A stretch of DNA of 64,000 nucleotides, from the NCBI RefSeq assembly GCF_015595035.1, contig NZ_JADNRN010000001.1, positions 1 to 64,000 on the forward strand, written 5' to 3'. Under the pieces are notes generated by a model. The model saw only the letters and a list, made by a program, of their open reading frames with translations. It did not search any database and was not told the origin of the DNA. A program made the translations under genes and the position numbers. The DNA comes from Marinibium conchae (GTDB lineage Bacteria; Pseudomonadota; Gammaproteobacteria; Enterobacterales; Alteromonadaceae). Positions 9,653-18,842 of the stretch are shown here, in pieces; positions within the stretch are counted from its first letter, which is position 1; every line of letters starts with the position of its first letter.

Positions 9653-9717
9653 GGAGTATCTTATCAATCAAGCGTTAGCAATATGTCGTTGCTAGCAAGT
9701 TAATTGATAAATTACTC
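9653..9717 (+). promoter_or_regulatory. Long imperfect hairpin directly upstream of doxX
   Basis: Nested inverted repeats: GAGTA (9654-9658) with TACTC (9713-9717), TTATCAAT (9661-9668) with ATTGATAA (9703-9710), and TAGCAA (9676-9681) with TTGCTA (9689-9694). The structure ends next to the ribosome binding site AAGGAAA of the ATG at 9730. It could be a 5'-UTR control element or a small mobile repeat; it has no T-run of a terminator. Confidence 0.5.
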
Positions 9718-9729
9718 TAAGGAAATAAA

Positions 9730-10182
9730 ATGAAAAACCCACTTACGACTCACGCCTTTGTTAGCTCGACAGCTCTTGCGCCGCTAGCCCTTCGCTTGGT
9801 TGCCGGTATTATTTTTATTGCTCACGGTGCTCAGAAACTATTTGGTGTTTTCGGCGGATATGGTCTTGAAGGCACTGGGCAATGGATGGCATCTATTGGC
9901 TTAGAGCCTGGTTACCTAATGGCTCTTATGGCAGGTAGTGCAGAGTTTTTTGGTGGTATATTCTTATTACTCGGTTTGCTAACAAGAGCCAACGGCGCTG
10001 TTCTTTCTATTACTATGTTGGTTGCCATCTTTGCGGTACATTTTGAAAATGGTCTGTTTATGTCAAACAACGGTTACGAATTTGCACTGGCGTTGTTAGC
10101 TATATCGATTTCTATCGCGATTTCGGGGGCTGGTCGATTTTCTCTTGATAATGTTTTAAGTAAACGTTTCAATACTCAATGA
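9730..10182 (+). CDS. DoxX family membrane protein
   Basis: A 150-residue inner-membrane protein with four hydrophobic helices. It carries the DoxX signature LRLVAGIIFIAHGAQKLFGVFGGYGLEGTGQWMASIG followed by GSAEFFGGIFLLLGLLTR. DoxX-type proteins are quinone- or thiosulfate-associated membrane proteins in some organisms; in most bacteria the function is unknown, with links to oxidative stress. AAGGAAA lies just before the ATG. A structured 5' region precedes it, and it appears to be a single-gene unit. Confidence 0.9.
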   Translation: MKNPLTTHAFVSSTALAPLALRLVAGIIFIAHGAQKLFGVFGGYGLEGTGQWMASIGLEPGYLMALMAGSAEFFGGIFLLLGLLTRANGAVLSITMLVAIFAVHFENGLFMSNNGYEFALALLAISISIAISGAGRFSLDNVLSKRFNTQ

Positions 10183-10209
10183 TACACAGCGAATACGTGC
10201 GCCAGTGTT

Positions 10210-10247
10210 AAAACTCAAGAGGCTTAGTGACTACTATGCCTCTTGAG
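10210..10247 (-). terminator. Terminator for the minus-strand gene 10249-10692
   Basis: CTCAAGAGGC (10214-10223) and GCCTCTTGAG (10238-10247) form a perfect 10-bp stem with a 14-base loop. Read on the minus strand it is followed by TTTTAAC; there is no T-run on the plus strand. Confidence 0.55.
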
Positions 10248-10248
10248 G

Positions 10249-10692
10249 TCATAGTTCAGCCAGGATGTTATTCCAAGCATTTAAGTGCCCTTGATAATTA
10301 GCTTTCAGGGTGGCGCTTACCTCATCGACATTTCGTAAGTCTTCCGGTACTTCACTCAAAATGCGCCAATGATTTAGGGTATTCGTAGCTGCTGCTAAAA
10401 GTTGAGCCGTGCTGGCAAAGGCCTTTTGTTTGTTTTTTATTATCGCATCCGAACGCTCGCACAAGGCCTCTAGTGGTGAATCGCTAATTGAAGCTACTGC
10501 CTTTGTCACTTCGTAATCTCGCAAAAGTTGCTGAAAGCTCTCATTTTCAGCATCAATGTCGAAACCTTGGTTATTTACTTCATCAAAAATAGCCTGAGCG
10601 TAGCTCATCGTGTCGAATGTGCTTAAATGCAACTGTTGAAATAGCGCCTCTTTGGCTTGCAGTCTTGGATCTACAAATTTTTCGTTTGTCAC
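10249..10692 (-). CDS. Conserved-looking cytoplasmic protein, unknown function
   Basis: A 147-residue acidic, mostly helical protein without signal peptide, membrane segment or recognisable motif. It starts with GTG at 10692, preceded by AGGG at suitable distance; no in-frame ATG lies near. A terminator hairpin follows the stop. It lies between doxX (convergent) and nhaD (divergent). The composition (Leu, Ala, Glu, Asn) suggests an alpha-helical bundle. I cannot name a function. Confidence 0.7.
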   Translation of the reverse strand: MTNEKFVDPRLQAKEALFQQLHLSTFDTMSYAQAIFDEVNNQGFDIDAENESFQQLLRDYEVTKAVASISDSPLEALCERSDAIIKNKQKAFASTAQLLAAATNTLNHWRILSEVPEDLRNVDEVSATLKANYQGHLNAWNNILAEL

Positions 10693-10913
10693 TTAATCAC
10701 CCTATCCTGATTGTTTGTGCTAATTGTAGTTGATCAATATAGAAATAACTGAATTTAGATCAAGCCAATATTGTCGATTTATATTAAACTCCGCGCGCTT
10801 TGTCGTTGATAACTATAGCCAACAGAACGTGGTCGAATGGTGTTCTAACGACTTCACGCTTAGCTCATTAGTTAAGTACTATAACTTGCCCTACTTTTAT
10901 TCCGGAGACATTT

Positions 10914-12347
10914 ATGCAAGCCCGTTCGGTTTGTGCATTTCTTCTATGCACACTCTTTCTCACATTAATCAGCCCATTTGCTGTTGCATCATCAACCTCT
11001 GCATCGGTCGGTAGCTGGATCGATCTTACGCTATCCCCATTGGGCTTCATTGCCATTGCAATTTTCGTTATCGCATATGTGTTTGTGATACTTGAAGAAC
11101 AATTACATCTTCGTAAGTCAAAGCCGGTTTTGTTGGCCGCCGGCATCATTTGGATACTTATTGCTATTGCTTATACCGGGGAGGCTGAACACACTCTTGT
11201 TGAAGAGGCTATTCGACATAACTTTTTAGAGTACGCCGAATTGTTTTTCTTTTTACTAGTGGCTATGACTTATATTAATGCCATGCTAGAGCGTGGCGTT
11301 TTTGATGCTTTACGCGATGTGCTTGTGAAAAAAGGTCTGAGTTATCGAGCTCTGTTTTGGTTAACTGGAGTCTTAGCATTTTTCATCTCGCCTATAGCTG
11401 ATAACCTTACCACAGCACTGGTTATGTGCGCGGTGATAATGGCTGTTGGTAAAGATGAACCAAAATTCATTGGTTTGGCATGTATTAATATTGTAGTAGC
11501 AGCCAATGCCGGTGGTGCGTTCAGTCCATTCGGCGACATCACGACACTCATGGTATGGCAAAAGGGGATTATTGAATTTTGGACTTTCTTTAATCTGTTC
11601 TTACCCTCTGTGGTGAACTTTGTCATACCAGCCGTTATTATTAGCTTCGCATTACCCACAGGTAAGCCTATTGTTGACAATATGAGTGCGACTAGCATCA
11701 AAATCAAAACGGGTGGCTTGGTGATTGTTGGCTTATTTTTGGCAACCATTGTAACGGCAATCAGTTTTCATTTAATGCTTCACATGCCGCCAGTCTACGG
11801 CATGATGACAGGTTTCGCTTATCTAAAAATTTACGCCTTCTTTTTGAAAAAGCAGTCTTTAAATTGGGAGCAAGAGCCCGATAGCTCACCAGGATCTACA
11901 CCCCATGCAAGCTATGGAAAATTCGATATATTCAATAAAATAGCGCAGGCAGAGTGGGACACACTATTTTTCTTCTACGGTGTGATTATGGCAGTTGGTG
12001 GCCTTGGATTCATGGGGTATTTGGGCTTAACATCAGAATTTATGTATGGTCAACTTGGTGCGCTGAACGCTAATATATTAGTGGGGGTTTTATCAGCCAT
12101 TGTTGATAATATTCCCGTGATGTTTGCCGTATTAAGCATGAGTCCTGAAATGTCAGAAACGCAGTGGTTATTAGTTACATTAACTGCAGGTGTAGGCGGA
12201 AGCTTGTTGAGTATTGGTTCTGCCGCAGGGGTAGCTTTAATGGGCCAAGCTAGAGGGCATTATACTTTTTTCGGGCATTTGAAATGGATGCCTGCAATTG
12301 CTCTGGGTTATGCCGCAAGTATTTGGGTACATCTGTTAATTAACTAG
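10914..12347 (+). CDS. nhaD: Na+/H+ antiporter NhaD
   Basis: A 477-residue polytopic protein of the ion transporter superfamily. There is an N-terminal signal-like segment (residues 1-25, ending in AVASST) and then about 12 helices. Family-typical stretches include SPIADNLTTALVMCAV, NAGGAFSPFGDITTLMVW and VDNIPVMFAVLSMSPEMS, which hold the Asn/Asp/Thr residues of the ion path. NhaD exports Na+ (and Li+) in exchange for protons and is common in marine and haloalkaliphilic bacteria. CCGGAGA precedes the ATG. A shared terminator separates it from the convergent receptor gene. Confidence 0.93.
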   Translation: MQARSVCAFLLCTLFLTLISPFAVASSTSASVGSWIDLTLSPLGFIAIAIFVIAYVFVILEEQLHLRKSKPVLLAAGIIWILIAIAYTGEAEHTLVEEAIRHNFLEYAELFFFLLVAMTYINAMLERGVFDALRDVLVKKGLSYRALFWLTGVLAFFISPIADNLTTALVMCAVIMAVGKDEPKFIGLACINIVVAANAGGAFSPFGDITTLMVWQKGIIEFWTFFNLFLPSVVNFVIPAVIISFALPTGKPIVDNMSATSIKIKTGGLVIVGLFLATIVTAISFHLMLHMPPVYGMMTGFAYLKIYAFFLKKQSLNWEQEPDSSPGSTPHASYGKFDIFNKIAQAEWDTLFFFYGVIMAVGGLGFMGYLGLTSEFMYGQLGALNANILVGVLSAIVDNIPVMFAVLSMSPEMSETQWLLVTLTAGVGGSLLSIGSAAGVALMGQARGHYTFFGHLKWMPAIALGYAASIWVHLLIN

Positions 12348-12354
12348 CAAAAAA

Positions 12355-12376
12355 AAGACGGGCAATTGCCCGTCTT
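12355..12376. terminator. Bidirectional terminator between nhaD and the receptor gene
   Basis: AAGACGGGCA and TGCCCGTCTT form a 10-bp stem with a 2-base loop. It is flanked by an A-run on the left and a T/A-rich stretch on the right, so it can work for both convergent genes. Confidence 0.85.
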
Positions 12377-12395
12377 ATAAATTGTGAAGCTTATC

Positions 12396-15300
12396 TTAGA
12401 ACTTGTGGTTGATTCTGATTGAGAATCTTCTACCTAGTTCTTCATCAACACCAAAGTGACCAACCGCGTCAGCGATACGACCAGCTTGGTCTGGACGACG
12501 ATTTAACACATTCAAGAAGTTGGCTTGAATAAGTGTATTCTCGGCAACGACATAACCAATACTTAAGTCATGAATGAAGCGAGCGTCAGTCTCGTTAGTT
12601 AATGCTGTAGCACGGTATACTTCTACTTCGTCACCATTGTCTAGCGAACCAGTGAAAGTTTCAGTAGCTGATGCTGGAGCATATAAAGTCTGCTCTAGTG
12701 AATCAATCAGTACTGAACTCTGCCAGCGCATACGCCAGTTAATGCGAAGATCGTTATACGTGTAGTTAGTATCGAAAGTACCAATCCAATCTGGATCAGC
12801 AAAATCACCAACATCTTCTTCTACTTCAGAGCTCGGTGTTGCTTGGAACTCGTTAGTGATGTTGTGCTGTGCCTGTGAACGGATAGACAACTCACCTAAG
12901 TAAGAATCATTGTTACCGCCAAATAGGTTAACAGCTTCGTTTACGTCGAACTTATAGAAAACGTTGAAAGCAACTGATTCAAAGGTTGAAACAGCCACGT
13001 TTTCTGAACGGTTTGTTGCTGATGTGATTTGGAAGTTTTCATCACGAGTGAAAGTGCTACAAGCAGCTTCATTCGGGAAGTCATTGGAGTCGAAACAAGT
13101 CGAGGCCAAGTCTTCAAAAGAAACTTGGTTGATCGCATCATTGATTTCTAGGTCGTAGTAATCAATCGTAATTGATAAGTTATCAATCGCAGTAGGTGTA
13201 ATAATTAGACCTACAGAAAGGGCTTCACTCTCTTCAGGGATCAAATCAGGGTTACCCAAGACTCTACCACCAGAGATAGTACCGTCCTGAATGCTAGACG
13301 TGAACGTACTAGTATCGATACCAATAGACTCACAGTTTGCACGACGCACTGTTGGATTTGGACCTAAAGACACTGAACGAGCGTCACAAGGATCATCACC
13401 AGAGATGAAAGTCTGTGACAACGGTAAGAATAGTTCATTGATTGATGGGTTTCTGAAACCTGTTGCAAAGGTACTACGCAAAGCTACATCATCAACAATA
13501 GACCAACGTAAGCTCAGTGAGTATACGTCTTTGTCCGTTGAACGGTCAGAGAAGCCTCGAGGAGCGTCAGTATTGAACTCTTGGCTTCTGAATGCTGCGG
13601 TTAGCTCCAAATCTTTAACCAATGGAATGTCCATGTCTGCAGACACGATAGGAGCGTTGATTTCAGCATAGAACTCAGAAGTATCAAATCCACCAGAAAT
13701 TGGCTGAGAGATACTTGAACGCGTAATAGGAACACGTTGGCCAACACCTGGCGTAAACGATTGGTCTTCAATGCGAGCTTCGTAACCAACTACGAAGTCG
13801 AGTGGTCCACCTGGTAGATCAACAATGGTAGATCCGATGTTGAAGGTATATACCACTTGTTTATTGCTCGAGCTGCTGATCTGTTGTCCACCAGTAATGA
13901 ACTCAAGAGCTTCGGTAGATGCATTTTCCCCAAACAAACTTAACGGTACACAACCGTCTAGGAAAGGTAGGTCCTCGTCAACTAAGCCTGAGCCAGTTGC
14001 ACGGTCATTAAAACCGGTAAGTGTACCCGCTGCTAAGTCAGCATAAGCTCCACAAATGATGTCACCACGACCAAAACCACCCGTAAATGCAGAGTTAGAA
14101 CCTTGCAGTTGAGCAAGAGCTGCGTCGAGGTCAGCCAAATCATCAGTAGCATCATCCGGATCTTGAATACGAATTTGCTCAAGCAAATCGTCGTCAACAC
14201 GGCGAGCATCTACCGCATTAAGGAAACGTCCATCAACAATGCCGGTAGTTCTAACTTCAATATCAGAACGACCAACGATTACTGCTGCATCCCAGAACCA
14301 GTCACGATCAGCTAGTTCAAAAGTTCCCTCTAAGATATTTGAAACACGCCAAGTCTGAGTCTCGTTAGAGTTTGCACCTAAACCTACCAAATCATTATTG
14401 AAGCGGTGGATTGAAAAGGTGTCACCAGGTAAGCCAGCGGTTAATAAGGTATTACGGGCTTGCTCAGAAAGTAATGGGTTATTGATATTAATATCAATTG
14501 CAGCAGATGTTCCGCCGAAGAACCCAGTTTGGAAACCACCTTGGTTAACTAACTCGCTACCTTCGGTATTTGCATACAATAGGTCTTGTTTGAAGGTAAT
14601 GTCATCAGTGATGTCGAAAGAAAATGCCGCAAAGGTATTGAATCGACTAACAGGTGACCGAATCTGATTCACACTGTCAAAGAAGTCGTTACTACAAGTA
14701 TCAGCACCTTGTGTCAGCAAGCTACGAACAACAGGCTCGCCAGGTTGACAGGTTGTTAGGTCGCCATCACGGGTAAACTGGTAGAAGTTACCGTCAGCAA
14801 ATGAACCTAAACCGCGGTCAGGCAAGAAGCCGCCACCCGGTGTTACACCACCATACTCAGTGAATAACTGAAGTTGTAGGTCTGGGTGTGAAAACTGAAG
14901 TGATGTTGTATCAGAGCTATCAACAACGCCATCACCATTGATGTCATCTGGCTGCCCGTCGCCGTCTAAGTCGACAAAACGACCGCGAGCGTTATCTAAG
15001 TCGTTACTTCCGTTACAAAGAAAATCTTGATCACAGTCTAGTAGGCCTTCGTCATCAGTGTATTCAACACCAAATACGATGTTACCGCGACCATTAGCGA
15101 AGTTACCACCACCAAGGGTACTGATTTGGAAGCTTTGAGCGTTTGAATTGTCGTTGTTACCATATTGAGCGGTAACTTCAAAGCCTTCGTAATCGTCTTT
15201 CAATATAACGTTCACAGTACCAGCGATAGCATCGGCACCGTATATTGCTGCACCAGTAAGAGGAACTATCTCAATTCTCTCTACTAGAGCCGCAGGGATT

Positions 15301-15746
15301 GTATTTAAATCAACTTCCGAACCGCCCAATGCAGCAGAGGTTCCGGTTACCAAACGACGACCATTTACCAATGTTAGAGTACGCTGAGTACCCAAATCGA
15401 AAAGGTTTACGCTGTTTTGACCAGCAGTAAAACCATTTTGACCGCCTAATGGGGTTTGGTTTCCACCAAACAAAGGTGATTGTGTTAATAAGTCGGCTAC
15501 GTTGGTGAAGCCTCGTACATTTAATTCATCACTGTCGAAGGTGAATATAGGAGCAGCTTCGCTCACTTCAGTACGGCCTATACGCGAGCCTGTTACTTTA
15601 ATGCGCTCTACTTTCGTTACTATGACATCTTCGCCATCATCTAATGCTTCCTGAGCATTTGCAGCAACGCCAATTAAGGCAGCGCTAGAAAGCATTGTCC
15701 CAAACAGGATGCGTTCTACCGTTTTTGCTATTCTTGATTTTTGCAT
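12396..15746 (-). CDS. Large TonB-dependent outer-membrane receptor
   Basis: A 1,116-residue receptor. It has a signal peptide (about 1-32, ending ANAQ), then VERIKVTGSRIGR as the TonB-box/plug entry. The plug domain (about 50-170) carries RTLTLVNGRRLV, LNTIPAALVERIEIVPL and GADAIAGTVNVILK. A 22-strand barrel follows, ending SIRINHKF with a terminal Phe. GGAGAA lies 5 bases before the ATG at 15746, so I prefer that to the ATG 30 bp upstream. An extracellular loop encoded around 14945-14985 has a calcium-binding-like Asp/Gly pattern (DLDGDGQPDD, NGDGVVDSSD). The substrate is unknown; no transporter or enzyme gene is adjacent, apart from an esterase 1 kb away. Tandem TGTGACAC boxes lie upstream. 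Confidence 0.93.
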   Translation of the reverse strand: MQKSRIAKTVERILFGTMLSSAALIGVAANAQEALDDGEDVIVTKVERIKVTGSRIGRTEVSEAAPIFTFDSDELNVRGFTNVADLLTQSPLFGGNQTPLGGQNGFTAGQNSVNLFDLGTQRTLTLVNGRRLVTGTSAALGGSEVDLNTIPAALVERIEIVPLTGAAIYGADAIAGTVNVILKDDYEGFEVTAQYGNNDNSNAQSFQISTLGGGNFANGRGNIVFGVEYTDDEGLLDCDQDFLCNGSNDLDNARGRFVDLDGDGQPDDINGDGVVDSSDTTSLQFSHPDLQLQLFTEYGGVTPGGGFLPDRGLGSFADGNFYQFTRDGDLTTCQPGEPVVRSLLTQGADTCSNDFFDSVNQIRSPVSRFNTFAAFSFDITDDITFKQDLLYANTEGSELVNQGGFQTGFFGGTSAAIDININNPLLSEQARNTLLTAGLPGDTFSIHRFNNDLVGLGANSNETQTWRVSNILEGTFELADRDWFWDAAVIVGRSDIEVRTTGIVDGRFLNAVDARRVDDDLLEQIRIQDPDDATDDLADLDAALAQLQGSNSAFTGGFGRGDIICGAYADLAAGTLTGFNDRATGSGLVDEDLPFLDGCVPLSLFGENASTEALEFITGGQQISSSSNKQVVYTFNIGSTIVDLPGGPLDFVVGYEARIEDQSFTPGVGQRVPITRSSISQPISGGFDTSEFYAEINAPIVSADMDIPLVKDLELTAAFRSQEFNTDAPRGFSDRSTDKDVYSLSLRWSIVDDVALRSTFATGFRNPSINELFLPLSQTFISGDDPCDARSVSLGPNPTVRRANCESIGIDTSTFTSSIQDGTISGGRVLGNPDLIPEESEALSVGLIITPTAIDNLSITIDYYDLEINDAINQVSFEDLASTCFDSNDFPNEAACSTFTRDENFQITSATNRSENVAVSTFESVAFNVFYKFDVNEAVNLFGGNNDSYLGELSIRSQAQHNITNEFQATPSSEVEEDVGDFADPDWIGTFDTNYTYNDLRINWRMRWQSSVLIDSLEQTLYAPASATETFTGSLDNGDEVEVYRATALTNETDARFIHDLSIGYVVAENTLIQANFLNVLNRRPDQAGRIADAVGHFGVDEELGRRFSIRINHKF

Positions 15747-16059
15747 GTTATTCTCCGAACTTGATCGAGAGGTCAAGTCTCATTTTTATTATTCCCTAGT
15801 TTGTGGTGTGACACGTTTTGAAACAAATTGTGACACTACAGAAAAATAGCAGATAAGTGGGCGTTAGTAAAAGTGTATTAAATGTGTATTTTGATAGATG
15901 TAATAAGCATCCAAGCAGGAAACCGTAAAATTAAACTTACGAATGCAAAAAATAATAGCTATTTAATTGTAATAAAAAGTTAGCTTTGATGCTTTATTGA
16001 ACAAAAGTCTGCGCCAAATCATTTATCACGTTCGCAGACTCCCACCTTGCACAACATTT
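15747..16059. other. 313-bp control region upstream of the receptor gene
   Basis: No ORF is seen. It contains the tandem TGTGACAC repeats near the receptor end and AT-rich sequence likely to hold the receptor promoter. The rest shows nothing recognisable. Confidence 0.5.
15807..15836 (-). promoter_or_regulatory. Tandem TGTGACAC boxes upstream of the receptor
   Basis: TGTGACAC occurs at 15807-15814 and again at 15829-15836, in the same orientation and 22 bp apart (two helical turns). They lie 61-90 bp upstream of the receptor start codon at 15746. Direct repeats on one helix face suggest two adjacent sites for a regulator. I cannot name it. Confidence 0.4.
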
Positions 16060-16593
16060 TTAGTTGAGAATGCGCTTCACCTTAAAACTTCTGTTCACGC
16101 CACTCTTTCGCATGTAAAAGGAGCCAAATGCACCGCTTCGAATAATAATTTCGTCGTTGACTCTCGGTAGGCCAGGTTTGCCACTGTCTAATACTTCCCA
16201 AAGTTGTCCGTTTTCTAGGGTGATCCGAAAGCGCTTATTTGCGGCAACAGCGCTACTCTTTATCGACGATACAAGCTCTCCGTCCTCCAAGTAACTCTCT
16301 TTAATCGACACAGGTGGTTTCCCAAAATCTGCAGTTTCATCTTCGACCTGTGGGGGCGTTGACGCTTGAGGTGGCATACTTGGTTTGTTTTGGACTTGCT
16401 TATCAATCCTCGTTTTTTTAGCCTCTGTAGCAAGACTGTCATAGCATACCAAGCGCTGTAATGAGTCGGTTTCTTCCGCACACGCTAAAAGACGCTCTGA
16501 CAGTACTTGAGGTTGACCAATGCTTGAAAAGCTAGCAATCGACGTCCACGATATTAAGCAAAACTTGAGTAGTTGTTTTTTTTGTTTTGACAT
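16060..16593 (-). CDS. Exported protein with a RLVCYD motif, unknown function
   Basis: I chose the ATG at 16593 (177 residues) because AAAGGA lies 9 bases upstream; ATGs at 16614 and 16674 are possible. A hydrophobic signal segment (LLKFCLISWTSIASFSSIG) is followed by LLACAEETDSLQRLVCYDSLA. That Cys-to-RLVCYD pattern occurs in several exported gammaproteobacterial families, including VasI-like type VI accessory proteins. A polar linker leads to a small beta-domain (FRITLENGQLWEVL, then GAFGSFYMRKSG, FKVKRI). It is probably periplasmic or surface-located. No type VI genes are nearby, so I do not assign that role. Confidence 0.75.
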   Translation of the reverse strand: MSKQKKQLLKFCLISWTSIASFSSIGQPQVLSERLLACAEETDSLQRLVCYDSLATEAKKTRIDKQVQNKPSMPPQASTPPQVEDETADFGKPPVSIKESYLEDGELVSSIKSSAVAANKRFRITLENGQLWEVLDSGKPGLPRVNDEIIIRSGAFGSFYMRKSGVNRSFKVKRILN

Positions 16594-16717
16594 AATTGAG
16601 ATTCCTTTTTCCATGTTGGGCTTGTTTTTATAAGGAAGTAGAGTAGTCACTTCGTTTGATTGATTCAAGCTCATCTAGTTTCGGTAAAAATTGCTATCCA
16701 TCAGCGACTCGCTCTCC

Positions 16718-17689
16718 TCATTGAGTACTGAAAAGGAATAATAGAGGTTCGTGCAAGCGCTTTGACCAAGAAGCTTCGCTATGATTTTCGCCTTGATGAA
16801 AATTAGAGGTCCATTTTGCCTTTTTGTCACTATTGGAACCATAGTGTTTGGTCATTACAGCATCAATTTGTCTTTGTAAGCGTGGGTAATATTGGTCGAG
16901 CGTTTGATCACCATAATCAAAATATAGCTTTTGCTGCTCAAGCGCTGGCAGTCGTTCATCCATGTAGCGTTTAAATTCGTTGAACGCTAAGTCATCTTGA
17001 CCAAAGTCTCCGAGCCAATGTGTCGATATGCATGCTGCTCCTGCAAACTCATTAGGGTACTTCATCATTGCATACCAAGAGATAAGACCGCCCATGCTTG
17101 AACCGGCCAAATAGCGATGTTGTGGCCCTTTGTTTACCGAATAACGCCCCTCGATTTGTGGAATAAGTTCTTTGAGAAGGAAGGCCAAATAACGATCGGA
17201 ATAGACTTCACCATCAAATAGTGGGGCGTTGTTGTATTCTAGCGTTGTAAGACTTTTCTTGTATTCGTCATCTAGACGCTCGTAAGGGGTTTGAGGGAAA
17301 AACTCAACATGACGTTTTGAGCCACCATTGGGAATCGCAACAACGATGAAGGGTCGCACTTTTGCTTCTTTCATCAACGTTGACGCAACTTCGTCTACCA
17401 TCCACTCTTGCTTATTCCAGGTAATGTTGGCGTCGAACAGCATGGCAGCATCATGCATGTAAAGAACATCATATTTTTGTTCGCTAGAGTATCCATCAGG
17501 TAGCCACACATCAATGTGACGCGATGGAATCTGTGATATTTTCAAATCGGACAGGCGCTCAATAGTGCCCGAACTCACCACGGGGATAGGGTAATCAGCG
17601 AGTGCTGTAGGGCTAACTGCACAAGCGCACAGGCAAATAGTGATGTTCCTCAAAGATCTTAGATAGTTTGACATCTTGTACTCGTTCAT
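16718..17689 (-). CDS. Exported alpha/beta-hydrolase, putative esterase family
   Basis: ATG at 17689, four bases after GGAGG; 323 residues. The signal segment is about 10-31 (ending ALA). The domain matches the enterochelin-esterase/esterase-D-like putative esterases: HIDVWLPDGYSSEQKYDVLYMHDA, FIVVAIPNGG and AGSSMGGLISWYAMMKYP. The nucleophile is Ser198 in GSSMGG. Catalytic Asp and His candidates are in YFDYGDQ and GENHSE near the C-terminus. It would cleave an ester in the periplasm or outside the cell; the substrate is unknown. Divergent from the ABC genes. Proximity to the TonB-dependent receptor would fit siderophore or sugar-ester use, but there is no direct proof. Confidence 0.88.
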   Translation of the reverse strand: MNEYKMSNYLRSLRNITICLCACAVSPTALADYPIPVVSSGTIERLSDLKISQIPSRHIDVWLPDGYSSEQKYDVLYMHDAAMLFDANITWNKQEWMVDEVASTLMKEAKVRPFIVVAIPNGGSKRHVEFFPQTPYERLDDEYKKSLTTLEYNNAPLFDGEVYSDRYLAFLLKELIPQIEGRYSVNKGPQHRYLAGSSMGGLISWYAMMKYPNEFAGAACISTHWLGDFGQDDLAFNEFKRYMDERLPALEQQKLYFDYGDQTLDQYYPRLQRQIDAVMTKHYGSNSDKKAKWTSNFHQGENHSEASWSKRLHEPLLFLFSTQ

Positions 17690-17909
17690 ACTTCCTCCAT
17701 GTATTAAAATCACCAGCTTCGTCTCATATTTGTACAATATTACACCAATATTTTCGCAATTATGTAGTTTTAGCATAAGGAGTGCGCATTTGATTGAGCA
17801 AGTGCCCCTAAATTTTGGCATAATCGCGTCATTGTTTTGATATAAGCATTCAACCAAGCTTGACATCGGGCTAGGGTCGCAGAAGCTAGTAAACTCTAAA
17901 AGAGGCATA

Positions 17910-18842
17910 ATGAAAGCATTAGATATCAAAGGCTTGGCCAAAACCTATAAAGGTGGCGTTCAAGCCCTTAAAGGAATCGATTTAAGCGTCGATGAAGGCG
18001 ATTTCTTCGCTCTTCTCGGGCCCAATGGTGCGGGTAAATCTACAACTATCGGTATCATTAGTTCTTTAGTAAATAAATCTGAAGGCAGTGTTGCAATTTT
18101 CGGTCACGACCTTGCGAGTGATATCGTTAATGCAAAAAGTTGTATTGGATTGGTTCCTCAAGAGTTTAATTTCAATCAATTCGAAACCTTGCTGCAAATC
18201 GTTATCAATCAAGCTGGCTATTATGGTGTGCCGCGCTCTATTGCAAAGCAACGCGCTGAAAAGTACCTCAAGCAACTCGACTTATGGGAAAAACGCAACG
18301 ACGCGGCTCGCACCTTATCAGGCGGTATGAAACGACGCTTGATGATTGCGCGGGCACTCATGCATGAACCACGGATGCTGATCCTCGATGAACCCACCGC
18401 GGGAGTAGACATCGAGGTCCGCCGCTCAATGTGGATCTTCCTCAAGGAGATTAACCAGCAGGGGATCACGATTATTCTTACGACACACTATTTGGAAGAG
18501 GCTGAAATGCTTTGCCGAAATATTGCGATTATTGATAAAGGCCGCATTGTAGAAAACACCAGTATGAAAGCGTTGTTGGCAACTCTTAACGTAGAAACTT
18601 TTGTATTTGATATTGCCGCGGGGGCGAATCAAATCAGCATTGATAATTTTGAATGCAGAGCAAGCGACGACCAAACATTAGAGGTTGATGTGCCAAAAGC
18701 TAGCGGTTTGAACCCGGTTTTCGAAGAGTTATCAAAACAAAATGTGCAAGTAATGAGTATGCGAAATAAATCCAATCGATTGGAAGAGTTATTTGTGCGT
18801 TTGGTAGAAGCTAATCAAGCAAAAGGAGAGGCTGATGAGTAA
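17910..18842 (+). CDS. yadG: ABC exporter ATP-binding protein, YadG type
   Basis: A 310-residue ATPase. Walker A is GPNGAGKST (about residues 37-45), the Q-loop VPQEF follows, then the signature LSGGMKRR, Walker B LILDEPTAGVD and the H-loop TTHY. It belongs to the ABC-2 exporter class (YadG/CcmA-like). The C-terminal extension is about 80 residues. Its stop overlaps the start of the permease gene by 8 bp, so translation is probably coupled. The substrate is unknown; similar systems export lipids, polysaccharides or drugs. Confidence 0.92.
   Translation: MKALDIKGLAKTYKGGVQALKGIDLSVDEGDFFALLGPNGAGKSTTIGIISSLVNKSEGSVAIFGHDLASDIVNAKSCIGLVPQEFNFNQFETLLQIVINQAGYYGVPRSIAKQRAEKYLKQLDLWEKRNDAARTLSGGMKRRLMIARALMHEPRMLILDEPTAGVDIEVRRSMWIFLKEINQQGITIILTTHYLEEAEMLCRNIAIIDKGRIVENTSMKALLATLNVETFVFDIAAGANQISIDNFECRASDDQTLEVDVPKASGLNPVFEELSKQNVQVMSMRNKSNRLEELFVRLVEANQAKGEADE

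Noticed and set aside
11342-11749. 135-codon open frame antisense to nhaD
   Set aside because: It lies fully inside the well-supported nhaD gene and has no family features; the opposite strand of membrane-protein genes often stays open.
13291-13671. 126-codon plus-strand frame within the receptor gene
   Set aside because: Shadow of the large minus-strand receptor; several such frames occur along 12574-14667 and none has an RBS or family motif.
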